Source: Saccharospirillum sp965652395 (lineage in GTDB: Bacteria; Pseudomonadota; Gammaproteobacteria; Pseudomonadales; Natronospirillaceae). From it: a stretch of DNA of 64,000 nt. Shown here one piece after another: positions 8,678-16,979 of this stretch. The notes below the pieces were generated by a model that was given only the letters and a program-made list of their open reading frames with translations, ran no database searches and was not told where the DNA came from. Position 1 is the stretch's first letter, and every line of letters starts with the position of its first letter. The stretch lies in contig CBFGUW010000005.1 in assembly GCA_965652395.1 (NCBI GenBank), positions 97,259 to 161,258 on the forward strand. Reading direction: 5' to 3'. A program made the position numbers and the translations under genes.

Positions 8678-10482
8678 CGGACTATCTGTTGACCCTCAGC
8701 ATAGGGCCGGTGCAAAGCCTGATCGAAGCCGGGCGACGTACGCGCGATTTATGGTGTGGCTCCTGGCTGCTGTCGGAAGTCTCCCGTGCGGTGGCCTACG
8801 CCCTGCATCAGGCACAAACGGGCTGTCTCATATTTCCCTGCCCGGAAAATCCCGATACCGAATTGCTGCCGCAAGGCTCCCTTAATGAAAACTCACCTAG
8901 CGCCAACATTGCCAATGTGATTCGTGCCGAAATTCATACCGCCGATAAAGCGGAACTGACACGAATAGTACAACGGGCCAAGGAAGCTGCCCAAAACCGC
9001 CTGGCTGATATCGTCAAAGCCGCTCGCGCCAAATTGAAAGACGATCAAACGGATGAGCACATTTGGCAACAACAGCTAGAAGACATGCTGGAAATTTTCG
9101 CTGCCTGGGTGGTCTTCACCCAAGATACCTACCCACAGGCCTCCAAGCGGCTCAGCGCGCTACTGGCCGCGCGAAAAAACACGCGCGATTTCGCGCCCAT
9201 GCAGGACTCACGGGAGGGAATTTTCAAGTCTGATCTGGATGGCGCCAATAACTCCGTCATCAGCCACCTACATCGCCCAGGCAACGGTCCAGACAACAAA
9301 AGCGAGGCCAAGAAACAGCTCGGTCTCGACACCAACGAACATTTGGACGTACTGGGTGTCATCAAACGGCTGGCCGGGCCTTCGGAACAATTCACCGCCT
9401 TCAGCAGAATCGTAGCCGACAGTTGGCTGCAACAGTGGAAAGACACACCGGGCGACGCCAATTTGGCAGCACTCAAGCAGGGTTACAAAACCCTCGTCAA
9501 CCAAGAACTAGCCACGGGCGTTAAGGGCAACGACCAAACTTATCAACTTTTCCCCTTCGATGGTGAATACCTGTTTTCAAGCCGACTGGAACGGCTCGAC
9601 GCCACTGGCGAGGTTAAGCAACCGTTAAAAGCCGCCTTAGCGGCCATCAACAGTTCGCCTTTACCCTACGGTGTGCTGCTTAAAGCCGATGGCGACCGGA
9701 TGGGCGAACTGCTTGGTGAAGCGCGGGATGCAAACGAATCCAGAATGCTATCGAAAGCACTGCACCAATTCGCCTGCCAGGTTCGCCGCATTGTGCAACA
9801 ACACCGGGGGCACGCCGTCTACGCCGGTGGCGACGATGTATTGGTCTTCCTGCCGCTGGCTGGAGCCTTCAAGTGTGCTCAAAAACTGGCAATGGCATTT
9901 CACACTCACATGGCAAGCGCCGCAACCCAACTCAAGCAGCCGCCTGATTCACTCCCCACCTTATCCGTCGGCCTGGCCATAGGCCATTTTGTGCAACCCA
10001 TGCGGCAACTGCGCCACCGCGCCATAAGCGCCGAACAGCTGGCCAAGGGTAGCGATCAACAAACCCCGCGTAACGCCCTGGCCATTTGCCTGGGCATCCG
10101 CTCCGGCCATGAGCTGCGTTGGCGATGCAATTGGGATGATCAAAAAACGCTGGATGCCATGGAATGTTTTATCGTGGCTTGCCAAAACAAAGAGTTACCT
10201 TCGCGTATCAGTCAGGACCTACGGGAAATGGCGCACCGCCTGAAATGGACTTACGACCACCCGAAGGGTGAGCAGGCACTGGCCGGTATTCGCACCTCTG
10301 AACTGGCCCGTCTGTTCGAACGCGCCAACCAGCCCGGCGGCGACCAAAAGCTACCGGACTCGCTCAAACAAATGCTACTCGCACAAGCCAATGCGATGAC
10401 GCTGGACGACCTGGCAAACCAACTGACAATGGCCCGTTGGCTGGCCGCGAAAACCGCCAACGACATAGGAGAACCGGTATGA
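8674..10482 (+). CDS. cas10: Cas10 (Cmr2), HD-less, with GGDD palm motif
   Basis: 602 residues, large subunit of the type III-B complex. The protein opens directly with MTDYLLTLSIGPVQSLIEAG and RRTRDLWCGSWLLSE, the first palm region, so the N-terminal HD nuclease domain found in many Cas10 proteins is absent. The cyclase motif GGDD is at residues 385-388 (VYAGGDDVLVFLPL), with KADGDRMGELLGEA upstream. By family knowledge it should make cyclic oligoadenylate after target RNA binding but not cut ssDNA through an HD site. It overlaps cmr1 and cmr3 by 4 nt each. Confidence 0.95.
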   Translation: MTDYLLTLSIGPVQSLIEAGRRTRDLWCGSWLLSEVSRAVAYALHQAQTGCLIFPCPENPDTELLPQGSLNENSPSANIANVIRAEIHTADKAELTRIVQRAKEAAQNRLADIVKAARAKLKDDQTDEHIWQQQLEDMLEIFAAWVVFTQDTYPQASKRLSALLAARKNTRDFAPMQDSREGIFKSDLDGANNSVISHLHRPGNGPDNKSEAKKQLGLDTNEHLDVLGVIKRLAGPSEQFTAFSRIVADSWLQQWKDTPGDANLAALKQGYKTLVNQELATGVKGNDQTYQLFPFDGEYLFSSRLERLDATGEVKQPLKAALAAINSSPLPYGVLLKADGDRMGELLGEARDANESRMLSKALHQFACQVRRIVQQHRGHAVYAGGDDVLVFLPLAGAFKCAQKLAMAFHTHMASAATQLKQPPDSLPTLSVGLAIGHFVQPMRQLRHRAISAEQLAKGSDQQTPRNALAICLGIRSGHELRWRCNWDDQKTLDAMECFIVACQNKELPSRISQDLREMAHRLKWTYDHPKGEQALAGIRTSELARLFERANQPGGDQKLPDSLKQMLLAQANAMTLDDLANQLTMARWLAAKTANDIGEPV

Positions 10483-11633
10483 GCCCGGCCATGCAGTACT
10501 ATCTCATTGAACCGAAAGACCCTCTGGTCATACGGTCCGGTCGACCCTTCGAGGAAATATCCGATACTGAAGCCGCGCGTTTCCCGCCGCCTTCCACGCT
10601 CGCCGGTGCCCTACGCAATGCCCATGCCCGAAGCACCGGCAAACCACTGAATTCAACATTGGAAGACATCCCCATCTTTGGCCCATTACCCGTCAAAGTC
10701 ACCGAGTCCGAGGCTTTGACCACAGCGGATATCATGGTGCCCAAGCCAGCGGATGCTCACTACTATTTTGACAATGTTGGTCGCCCGGAATTGGTCCGCG
10801 CCCGCCCGCAGGCCCTGGCGGACGACGAGGGTTGCGACCTTCCAAAGGGTTTAAAACCCGTGCAGATCGCCCAGGCAATAAAGGGCAAACCCGCACCCGG
10901 GCCCCATTGGTGGTCCCTTAGTGATTTATTGGCCTGGCGGGAGAGCGCCGAAGAGCTAACCTTCGACACCCTCCAACAAAATGGCTGGGTGCCGACCCCG
11001 GCGGATATTCGAACGCACATCGCTTTAAAAAATGCCACGCGCGCGCCGGAAACCGGACAGATATTCCAAACCACCGGCCTCACCCTCTGGCAGCAGCCGG
11101 GCGACGACAGCCCGTTTCCGACCACACCCATCGGCATTCTGGGCGGCATCTGCGAAGATGTGGCCACCGGCTGGGTCAACCTGGGTGGTGAGCGGCGGCT
11201 GGCCACGGTAAAACCCTGCACTCCGGCCGTGAACCCACCGGAAACCCTGGCGGCAACTATCCTCGAGTCCGGCGGGTTAGTACTCACCCTGCTCACCCCG
11301 GCCCTGTTTGACGGAGGTTGGCGGCCCGGTTGGATAGACCCCGACACTTTGGAAGGCCACCCACCCGGTCACCCGAACGTTCACCTGAAATTGCAAGCCG
11401 CTGCCGTGGGCCGTTGGCAACCTCATTCCGGCTGGAACCTGGATAAAAGAAGGCCCCGGGCCGGGCGTAAAGCCGTGCCCGCCGGTACCACCTACTGGTT
11501 CGAGCTGCTTGAGCCCAGCCCCTCGGCCGAGGAATTGGCCGCACTCTGGCTGAGCTCCCTATGCGACGCCCTGCAAGATAATCGCAACGGCTTTGGCCTC
11601 GTATTACCATCCGCCTTATCCAGGGAACTTTAA
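10479..11633 (+). CDS. cmr3: Cmr3, type III-B RAMP protein
   Basis: 384 residues; the ATG at 10479 overlaps the cas10 stop (ATGA) and AGGAG is at 10467-10471. The N-terminus YLIEPKDPLVIRSGRPFEE and the ARFPPPSTLAGALRNAHA helix are characteristic of Cmr3, which binds the crRNA 5' tag and contacts Cas10. A Gly-rich region and GLVLPSALSREL close the protein. Length is normal. Confidence 0.93.
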   Translation: MSPAMQYYLIEPKDPLVIRSGRPFEEISDTEAARFPPPSTLAGALRNAHARSTGKPLNSTLEDIPIFGPLPVKVTESEALTTADIMVPKPADAHYYFDNVGRPELVRARPQALADDEGCDLPKGLKPVQIAQAIKGKPAPGPHWWSLSDLLAWRESAEELTFDTLQQNGWVPTPADIRTHIALKNATRAPETGQIFQTTGLTLWQQPGDDSPFPTTPIGILGGICEDVATGWVNLGGERRLATVKPCTPAVNPPETLAATILESGGLVLTLLTPALFDGGWRPGWIDPDTLEGHPPGHPNVHLKLQAAAVGRWQPHSGWNLDKRRPRAGRKAVPAGTTYWFELLEPSPSAEELAALWLSSLCDALQDNRNGFGLVLPSALSREL

Positions 11634-11668
11634 CCACCAGGGTGTTAACACTCTCCAGGAGTTTTGCC

Positions 11669-12535
11669 ATGCAACCGCACGTCTACCATCTGTTCAGCCA
11701 CACTATTTTGCATTGCGGCACCGGCCAATCCGTCGGTATCGTCGACCAACCCATCGCGCGCGACCGAGCCACCAACCTGCCCCTGGTGCCCGGCTCGACC
11801 ATGAAAGGCGTGCTGCGAGCCCACCTGGAAACCGACCCATCCAACGGCGCCGAGCACCTGTTCGGTCCCAAGGGCAAGGACGTGAAAGAAAGTTTTGCCG
11901 GGGCATTGTCGATCACCGACGCCCACCTTCTGGTGCTGCCGGTGCGCTCTGTGTACGGCGTGATCGCCTACGCTACCTGCCCCTTTATTTTGAAGCGTTA
12001 TCGGCGTGACATGAACCTATCGCTGAAGATGCCCGAGCCGGGGGAAAACCGAGCGCTGCATGCTACAAACAACGCCAATCACAGTAACAACCAGGTGGTA
12101 CTCGAAGATCTCGATTTCAGACCAAAAGAATGCCCGGACACCCAAGCCTGGGCCGAACAAATAGCCAAGGTGGTTTACGATGAAGACACGGAAAGCCGAA
12201 ACGACCTGATACAGCGTTTTCTCGTGCTGCCGGACAACGCTTTTTCTTTTTTGGCTGAAACCGCCACCGAGATTCGCACGCGAATCCGCATTAACCCTGA
12301 AACCGGCGTCGTGAGCGACGGTGCACTCTGGACCGAAGAAAACCTACCCGCCGAAACACTGCTCTGGGGCCTCTACACCCTGGCGGACTCGCGCCAACCC
12401 GAAGCCACCGCATCGGCCAACGAGCTTCATCAACAACTGCCCGGCACCACACTGCTGCAAATGGGCGGCAGCGCGGGAACCGGCCATGGCCTCGTCCAAT
12501 TTCATCGAATGGGAGGCCAGCATGACGCCGCGTAG
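11669..12535 (+). CDS. cmr4: Cmr4, backbone and target-RNA slicer subunit
   Basis: 288 residues from the ATG at 11669, with CCAGGAG just upstream; this start is more credible than the upstream in-frame TTG. The N-terminus HLFSHTILHCGTGQSVGIVD places an aspartate at residue 26, the position of the RNA-cleaving residue in characterised Cmr4, followed by PLVPGSTMKGVLRAHLE. The C-terminal GGSAGTGHGLVQF is a RAMP glycine loop. Target-RNA cleavage at 6-nt intervals is therefore expected to be intact. It overlaps cmr5 by 14 nt. Confidence 0.94.
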   Translation: MQPHVYHLFSHTILHCGTGQSVGIVDQPIARDRATNLPLVPGSTMKGVLRAHLETDPSNGAEHLFGPKGKDVKESFAGALSITDAHLLVLPVRSVYGVIAYATCPFILKRYRRDMNLSLKMPEPGENRALHATNNANHSNNQVVLEDLDFRPKECPDTQAWAEQIAKVVYDEDTESRNDLIQRFLVLPDNAFSFLAETATEIRTRIRINPETGVVSDGALWTEENLPAETLLWGLYTLADSRQPEATASANELHQQLPGTTLLQMGGSAGTGHGLVQFHRMGGQHDAA

Positions 12536-12959
12536 CCACCGAATCGCCACCAAAGCCTATGAATTGGTAAAAGCTCGTTATTCGCCCGACTCAAAAGACG
12601 AAACAATGAAAAAATACGGCGCTCTGGTGCACAAATTACCCGCCATGATCCTGCAATGCGGCCTCGCGCAGACAACGGGCTTCCTGTTGGCAAAGGGGGA
12701 AAACGAGCATTGCAAGGTACTGGACGATTTAAAATCCGCTTTTCAACACCTATCCGCCTCGCCAAATACCGAACTGACTCGTGATCAGTTCCACGAGAGC
12801 ATTCTGAAAAGCGATTTACAGCAGCATATGGTTCACACCCGCCAGGCACTGGAAATCGCCGGCTGGCTGCGCCGTTATGTGCAGGGTGTATTAAACGTGA
12901 ACGCCACCGGTGAAAAGCAGGATGAACACCGCAACGAAGAGGTCGAGCCAACATTATGA
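12522..12959 (+). CDS. cmr5: Cmr5, small subunit
   Basis: 145 residues; the ATG at 12522 has GGGAGG at 12511-12516 inside the end of cmr4. It is all-helical in style (YGALVHKLPAMILQCGLAQT, TGFLLAKG, ALEIAGWLRRYVQGVLN), as in Cmr5, whose copies line the Cmr4 backbone and contact target RNA. It overlaps cmr4 by 14 nt and cmr6 by 4 nt. Confidence 0.9.
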   Translation: MTPRSHRIATKAYELVKARYSPDSKDETMKKYGALVHKLPAMILQCGLAQTTGFLLAKGENEHCKVLDDLKSAFQHLSASPNTELTRDQFHESILKSDLQQHMVHTRQALEIAGWLRRYVQGVLNVNATGEKQDEHRNEEVEPTL

Positions 12960-14020
12960 CTTCGCTATGCCGCAACGACCTGATAACCGCTTACAAGAAA
13001 AGTAACAGCGCCAACCCCGGCTTGCTGCTCCACAAGGGGTTAACAGAAATTGAAACAAAACAGAGTGACGGCCAACGCGATTCGGAAGACGCGGCCAAGT
13101 CGTCACTTAAAACAGACCATATCCTGCGTATTTGTAAGTGTTCAATCACCGAACAATACCGCCGCGCCTACTACCGGTGGCAACGGCTAACGCAAGACGA
13201 GAATCGTTTCATCCAATGCGCCATGAAGTTGGATGACAGGCTGCTGATCGGCCTGGCCGCCGCCGGTGCATTGGAAACCGGCTGCGCGCTCAGCCATGGC
13301 TACGGCGCACCCTACATTCCCGGCTCCAGCATCAAGGGCGCGGTGCGTGCCTGGGCACAACAACACCTGAACGGCCACGATGACGCCCTGGAACAACTGC
13401 TGGGCACTTACGATTCAGGCTCGCCCGGAGCCGTATCCGGCCTCGTCACCTTTCACGATGCCTGGTGGATACCGGAGAAAACAACATCACACGATGGAGA
13501 AAAACCCCTGGAAAAGGACATTGTGACCACCCATCATCAGGAGTATTACAACGGCGGCAAAGAGCCCGCCGCCGATACCGACAGCCCCATCCCCAATGCC
13601 CTGGTCAGCGTACGGGGCAGTTTTCTGTTCGTGTTGGAAGGCCGACCGGCAGACCTGAAACCCAGCCTCACCCTGCTGACCCGAGCTTTGAGCGAACACG
13701 GCATCGGCGCTAAAACAGCGGCGGGTTATGGCTATATGCGGGTGGACGACGACTGGAAACGGGAACACCAGATGACGGAAGAACAGAAACTAGCGGACGA
13801 CGTGGCGCATCTGAACGAACAAGAGGTTCGAGTGATGTTCAGTAGAGACTTGAAAAAAACACAGTCGGAAATAGAACAACAGGGCATCGACTTCAACCAG
13901 TACGCCAGAACGGTGAAGCGGGTTCATTCGGTATTGATAGAGGGCTGGAAAGATGAAACGAAAAAAACCTCGAAAAGTCGCTACAAGGCCTATCAGTTTT
14001 TCAACGCCATTAACGATTGA
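12956..14020 (+). CDS. cmr6: Cmr6, type III-B RAMP protein
   Basis: 354 residues, starting in an ATGA overlap with cmr5. The core LLIGLAAAGALETGCALSHG, PYIPGSSIKGAVRAWAQQH and the glycine loop IGAKTAAGYGYM are typical of Cmr6, which sits with Cmr1 at the 3' end of the crRNA. The N-terminus (about 95 residues, including ITEQYRRAYYRWQ) and the C-terminal helical tail (from about residue 265) extend the family core. It is the last recognised cas gene; an unfamiliar membrane protein follows after 15 bp. Confidence 0.92.
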   Translation: MTSLCRNDLITAYKKSNSANPGLLLHKGLTEIETKQSDGQRDSEDAAKSSLKTDHILRICKCSITEQYRRAYYRWQRLTQDENRFIQCAMKLDDRLLIGLAAAGALETGCALSHGYGAPYIPGSSIKGAVRAWAQQHLNGHDDALEQLLGTYDSGSPGAVSGLVTFHDAWWIPEKTTSHDGEKPLEKDIVTTHHQEYYNGGKEPAADTDSPIPNALVSVRGSFLFVLEGRPADLKPSLTLLTRALSEHGIGAKTAAGYGYMRVDDDWKREHQMTEEQKLADDVAHLNEQEVRVMFSRDLKKTQSEIEQQGIDFNQYARTVKRVHSVLIEGWKDETKKTSKSRYKAYQFFNAIND

Positions 14021-14035
14021 CCACTGGATACCACC

Positions 14036-14557
14036 ATGTTCAAACACTTTGCCACTAAAATGATCACCGTTCTGTTTGTAGTCCCCATAATCGCCTTAAT
14101 TCTTGTAATTATTTTCAATGAATCCGGTCTATATTCTGACTTGGAAAACTTAGTAATGGCTGTGTCCACAGGATTACTAACTGCTGGCTTGATCTTCTTA
14201 CTGATCGAAAACAAACTAAAATCCGTAAAAGACGAACTGCAGGGCATCAAGGACGAAATCACCATCCTATTGCGTACGGAAAAGGGGGAAGGTGAGATTG
14301 AACTACCCGCGAAAATTCGCCGCCGGGATTTCACACGGGCCGAGGTGCTGGGCCGTATCGGCATGGTTCCTTTGAAAGACCCAAAGGAAAATGGATTTAG
14401 AATAGCCTACACCAACGCCCCGGAATTCATCGAGAATATCCACGCCATCTATGAAAGCGAAGGCAACGCTCAATTGATCATCACATGTACTCGGGAGGAA
14501 CTGGAGCAGTTTGATGTATTCAACCCTTCGCGTGAAACACAGAACATCTCTTCATAA
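14036..14557 (+). CDS. two-helix membrane protein at the end of the cmr operon
   Basis: 173 residues, 15 bp after cmr6 on the same strand, so almost certainly co-transcribed. Visible parts are: TM helix 1 at about residues 9-28 (MITVLFVVPIIALILVIIF); TM helix 2 at about 40-58 (VMAVSTGLLTAGLIFLLIE); a charged coiled-coil-like segment (KLKSVKDELQGIKDEITILL); and a soluble C-terminal region with RRDFTRAEVLGRIGM and NAQLIITCTREELEQF. I do not recognise a CARF, SAVED or nuclease domain. Its place makes it a candidate type III ancillary protein, possibly membrane-targeting; this is inference. Confidence 0.75.
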   Translation: MFKHFATKMITVLFVVPIIALILVIIFNESGLYSDLENLVMAVSTGLLTAGLIFLLIENKLKSVKDELQGIKDEITILLRTEKGEGEIELPAKIRRRDFTRAEVLGRIGMVPLKDPKENGFRIAYTNAPEFIENIHAIYESEGNAQLIITCTREELEQFDVFNPSRETQNISS

Positions 14558-14637
14558 CAGCCGGATTCGGTGTTAAAAACGAGGCAGGCATCCCTGCCTT
14601 AATCCCTCAGCCTTTGGATTAAACCCCTTGGGTCGAA

Positions 14638-16707
14638 TGGTTTGGCTGTCTGATCGGCAGTGAATAACTTTTCGAGCATCCGGCACGGTGTGATTGATTT
14701 CTAAGCTGCCTACTCGGCAATGAACGTTCTGGGTGATGCCGATGAGCCTACCGATTTTTTCTAAGCTGCCTACTCGGCAGTGAACGATCTCGACAATGTC
14801 ACTCAGCAGCAGTACCATTTCTAAGCTGCCTACCCGGCAGTGAACCCGTACCTTATCGCATAGCGGCGCATCATGTATTTCTAAGCTGCCTACCCGGCAG
14901 TGAACACCACCTTGGCGGTTATAGCGGCGTTGCTTGATTTCTAAGCTGCCTACCCGGCAGTGAACGTTGACGCGTCACCGTCGGACAGGATCGAGTTTTT
15001 CTAAGCTGCCTACCCGGCAGTGAACATTCTAAACATTTCCAATGCTTTAATCACTGCTTTCTAAGCTGCCTACCCGGCAGTGAACTGCGCATCCAGCCGC
15101 TCGACGATGTCGTTTACTTTCTAAGCTGCCTACCCGGCAGTGAACTTTTTGAATATGTCCTTGTTCTTCATCGGCTTTTTCTAAGCTGCCTACCCGGCAG
15201 TGAACAAGGTCGTCATCGGAGCGAAGTTTTTCTTTTGTTTCTAAGCTGCCTACCCGGCAGTGAACTTACCGGTAGAAACATACGCGCAACTTGTGTTTTT
15301 CTAAGCTGCCTACCCGGCAGTGAACTCAGGGTTGCCTTGGTCCCCGCTACTCCGTTTTTTCTAAGCTGCCTACCCGGCAGTGAACTTCCAACGCGTGACG
15401 AATAGCCGGGTCATCAATTTCTAAGCTGCCTACCCGGCAGTGAACAAGTTCAAGAGGGCTCCGATGTGCTGGGGGTTTTTCTAAGCTGCCTACCCGGCAG
15501 TGAACATCCCCAGGAATTCACTAGGCATTCTTCGGTTTTTCTAAGCTGCCTACCCGGCAGTGAACTCACATTTTCACGCACATAGCCGCACGCCGTTTTT
15601 TCTAAGCTGCCTACCCGGCAGTGAACCTCATAGACGAAGCGGAGAAGCCGTGCGATCTTTTCTAAGCTGCCTACCCGGCAGTGAACCGTTTACCGCCCAG
15701 TTTCGGACTCTGTGCGATTTTCTAAGCTGCCTACCCGGCAGTGAACGAAAAAATACTTCCGCCGTCGGTTTTGAATGATTTCTAAGCTGCCTACCCGGCA
15801 GTGAACGAGTTGAGTGGGGCGGCGCTGGATTATATGACTTTCTAAGCTGCCTACCCGGCAGTGAACTCAATCAAACAGACACACTGAACTTCCGTGAATT
15901 TCTAAGCTGCCTACCCGGCAGTGAACGTTTCCAGGCTTGTGGCCCTCCGTCATTTGCGTTTCTAAGCTGCCTACCCGGCAGTGAACCTCAAGCTGAACGG
16001 CGGGGAGTCCATTCACTGTTTCTAAGCTGCCTACCCGGCAGTGAACGCTGAGCTGCATTCGCGGCGTGTGGTTGCGAATTTCTAAGCTGCCTACCCGGCA
16101 GTGAACCCGCTAATATCACTCATGGTCCGCGCCCTCCTTTTCTAAGCTGCCTACCCGGCAGTGAACCTGGAAGCGTGCGAAAGTCCGTCATCATCAGATT
16201 TCTAAGCTGCCTACCCGGCAGTGAACCGCCTCATAGACGAAGCGGGGGAGTGAGTGATTTTCTAAGCTGCCTACCCGGCAGTGAACGGGCGAAAGGGCGC
16301 GGCGTCACCTACACAGTTTTTCTAAGCTGCCTACCCGGCAGTGAACGATCTCACCGACATGCTGCAAGCCGTCGAGCATTTCTAAGCTGCCTACCCGGCA
16401 GTGAACCGAGATCCATGGCGCTGTCCCATCGGTTTAATTTTTCTAAGCTGCCTACCCGGCAGTGAACATCACTAAGCTAAGTACTCCAGACATCAAAAAT
16501 TTCTAAGCTGCCTACCCGGCAGTGAACTGGAGCGCCAGAAGTGGGCATCTGTGCGGTTATTTCTAAGCTGCCTACCCGGCAGTGAACACGTTCAAGCCGA
16601 AGGACGGCGCTGACCCAGATTTCTAAGCTGCCTACCCGGCAGTGAACCCAAACCCGGCGTCAACCTGGTCCTGCAATGCTTTCTAAGCTGCCTACCCGGC
16701 AGTGAAC
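14638..16707 (-). CRISPR. CRISPR array 2, type I-F-like repeats, 35 repeats
   Basis: Thirty-five 28-bp repeats with 34 spacers of 32 bp (two of 33). On the minus strand the unit reads GTTCACTGCC, loop bases GGGTA, then GGCAGCTTAGAAA; it differs from array 1 only in the hairpin loop (GTGTA there). The leftmost repeat (14638-14665) is badly decayed, and the next two carry loop GAGTA, so the old end is left and the leader is at 16708 onward. Spacers at 15627-15658 and 16227-16258 share a 16-bp core (CTCATAGACGAAGCGG). The array follows the cmr operon tail to tail. Confidence 0.98.
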
Positions 16708-16979
16708 TAGAGCATTTATAAGTTAAGCACTTGATTTCTAAAGAACAAGTGCGATTTTCGGCGCTATGACCCTTTTTTCAGCCCCCTCGCTAAGTCATTG
16801 ATTTTAAAGGCCTCTCATGTCGCCTCAAAAAAAGGGTCAAAGCGCCCTGCACACGCCAAAGGCCATGATAGCGCTTCCGGGCAACCCTCTACCCACGGGC
16901 AACATGGCCAATACGCAGCGCCCGGTCCTCAGCCAATGTCGGGCTTTAGCCACGACGGGGATGCTGATAGGATAGCGCG
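16708..16979 (-). promoter_or_regulatory. leader of CRISPR array 2
   Basis: The first 130 bp match the array 1 leader: AAGTTAAGCACTTGATTT, AAAGAACAAG and the inverted repeat TGACCCTTTTTT (16767-16778) facing AAAAAAAGGGTCA (16827-16839). Beyond 16840 the similarity ends; no cas6f copy follows, and the remaining 140 bp before the MNT-HEPN gene shows no other gene. Confidence 0.83.

Noticed and set aside
14573..16465. Open frames across array 2 with FLSCLPGSE or SLPGRQLRK peptides
   Set aside because: Same cause as in array 1.
4541..16707. Complete type I-F CRISPR-Cas system
   Set aside because: Only the repeats and Cas6f are I-F; none of the csy1-3, cas3 or cas1 products is encoded in the window.
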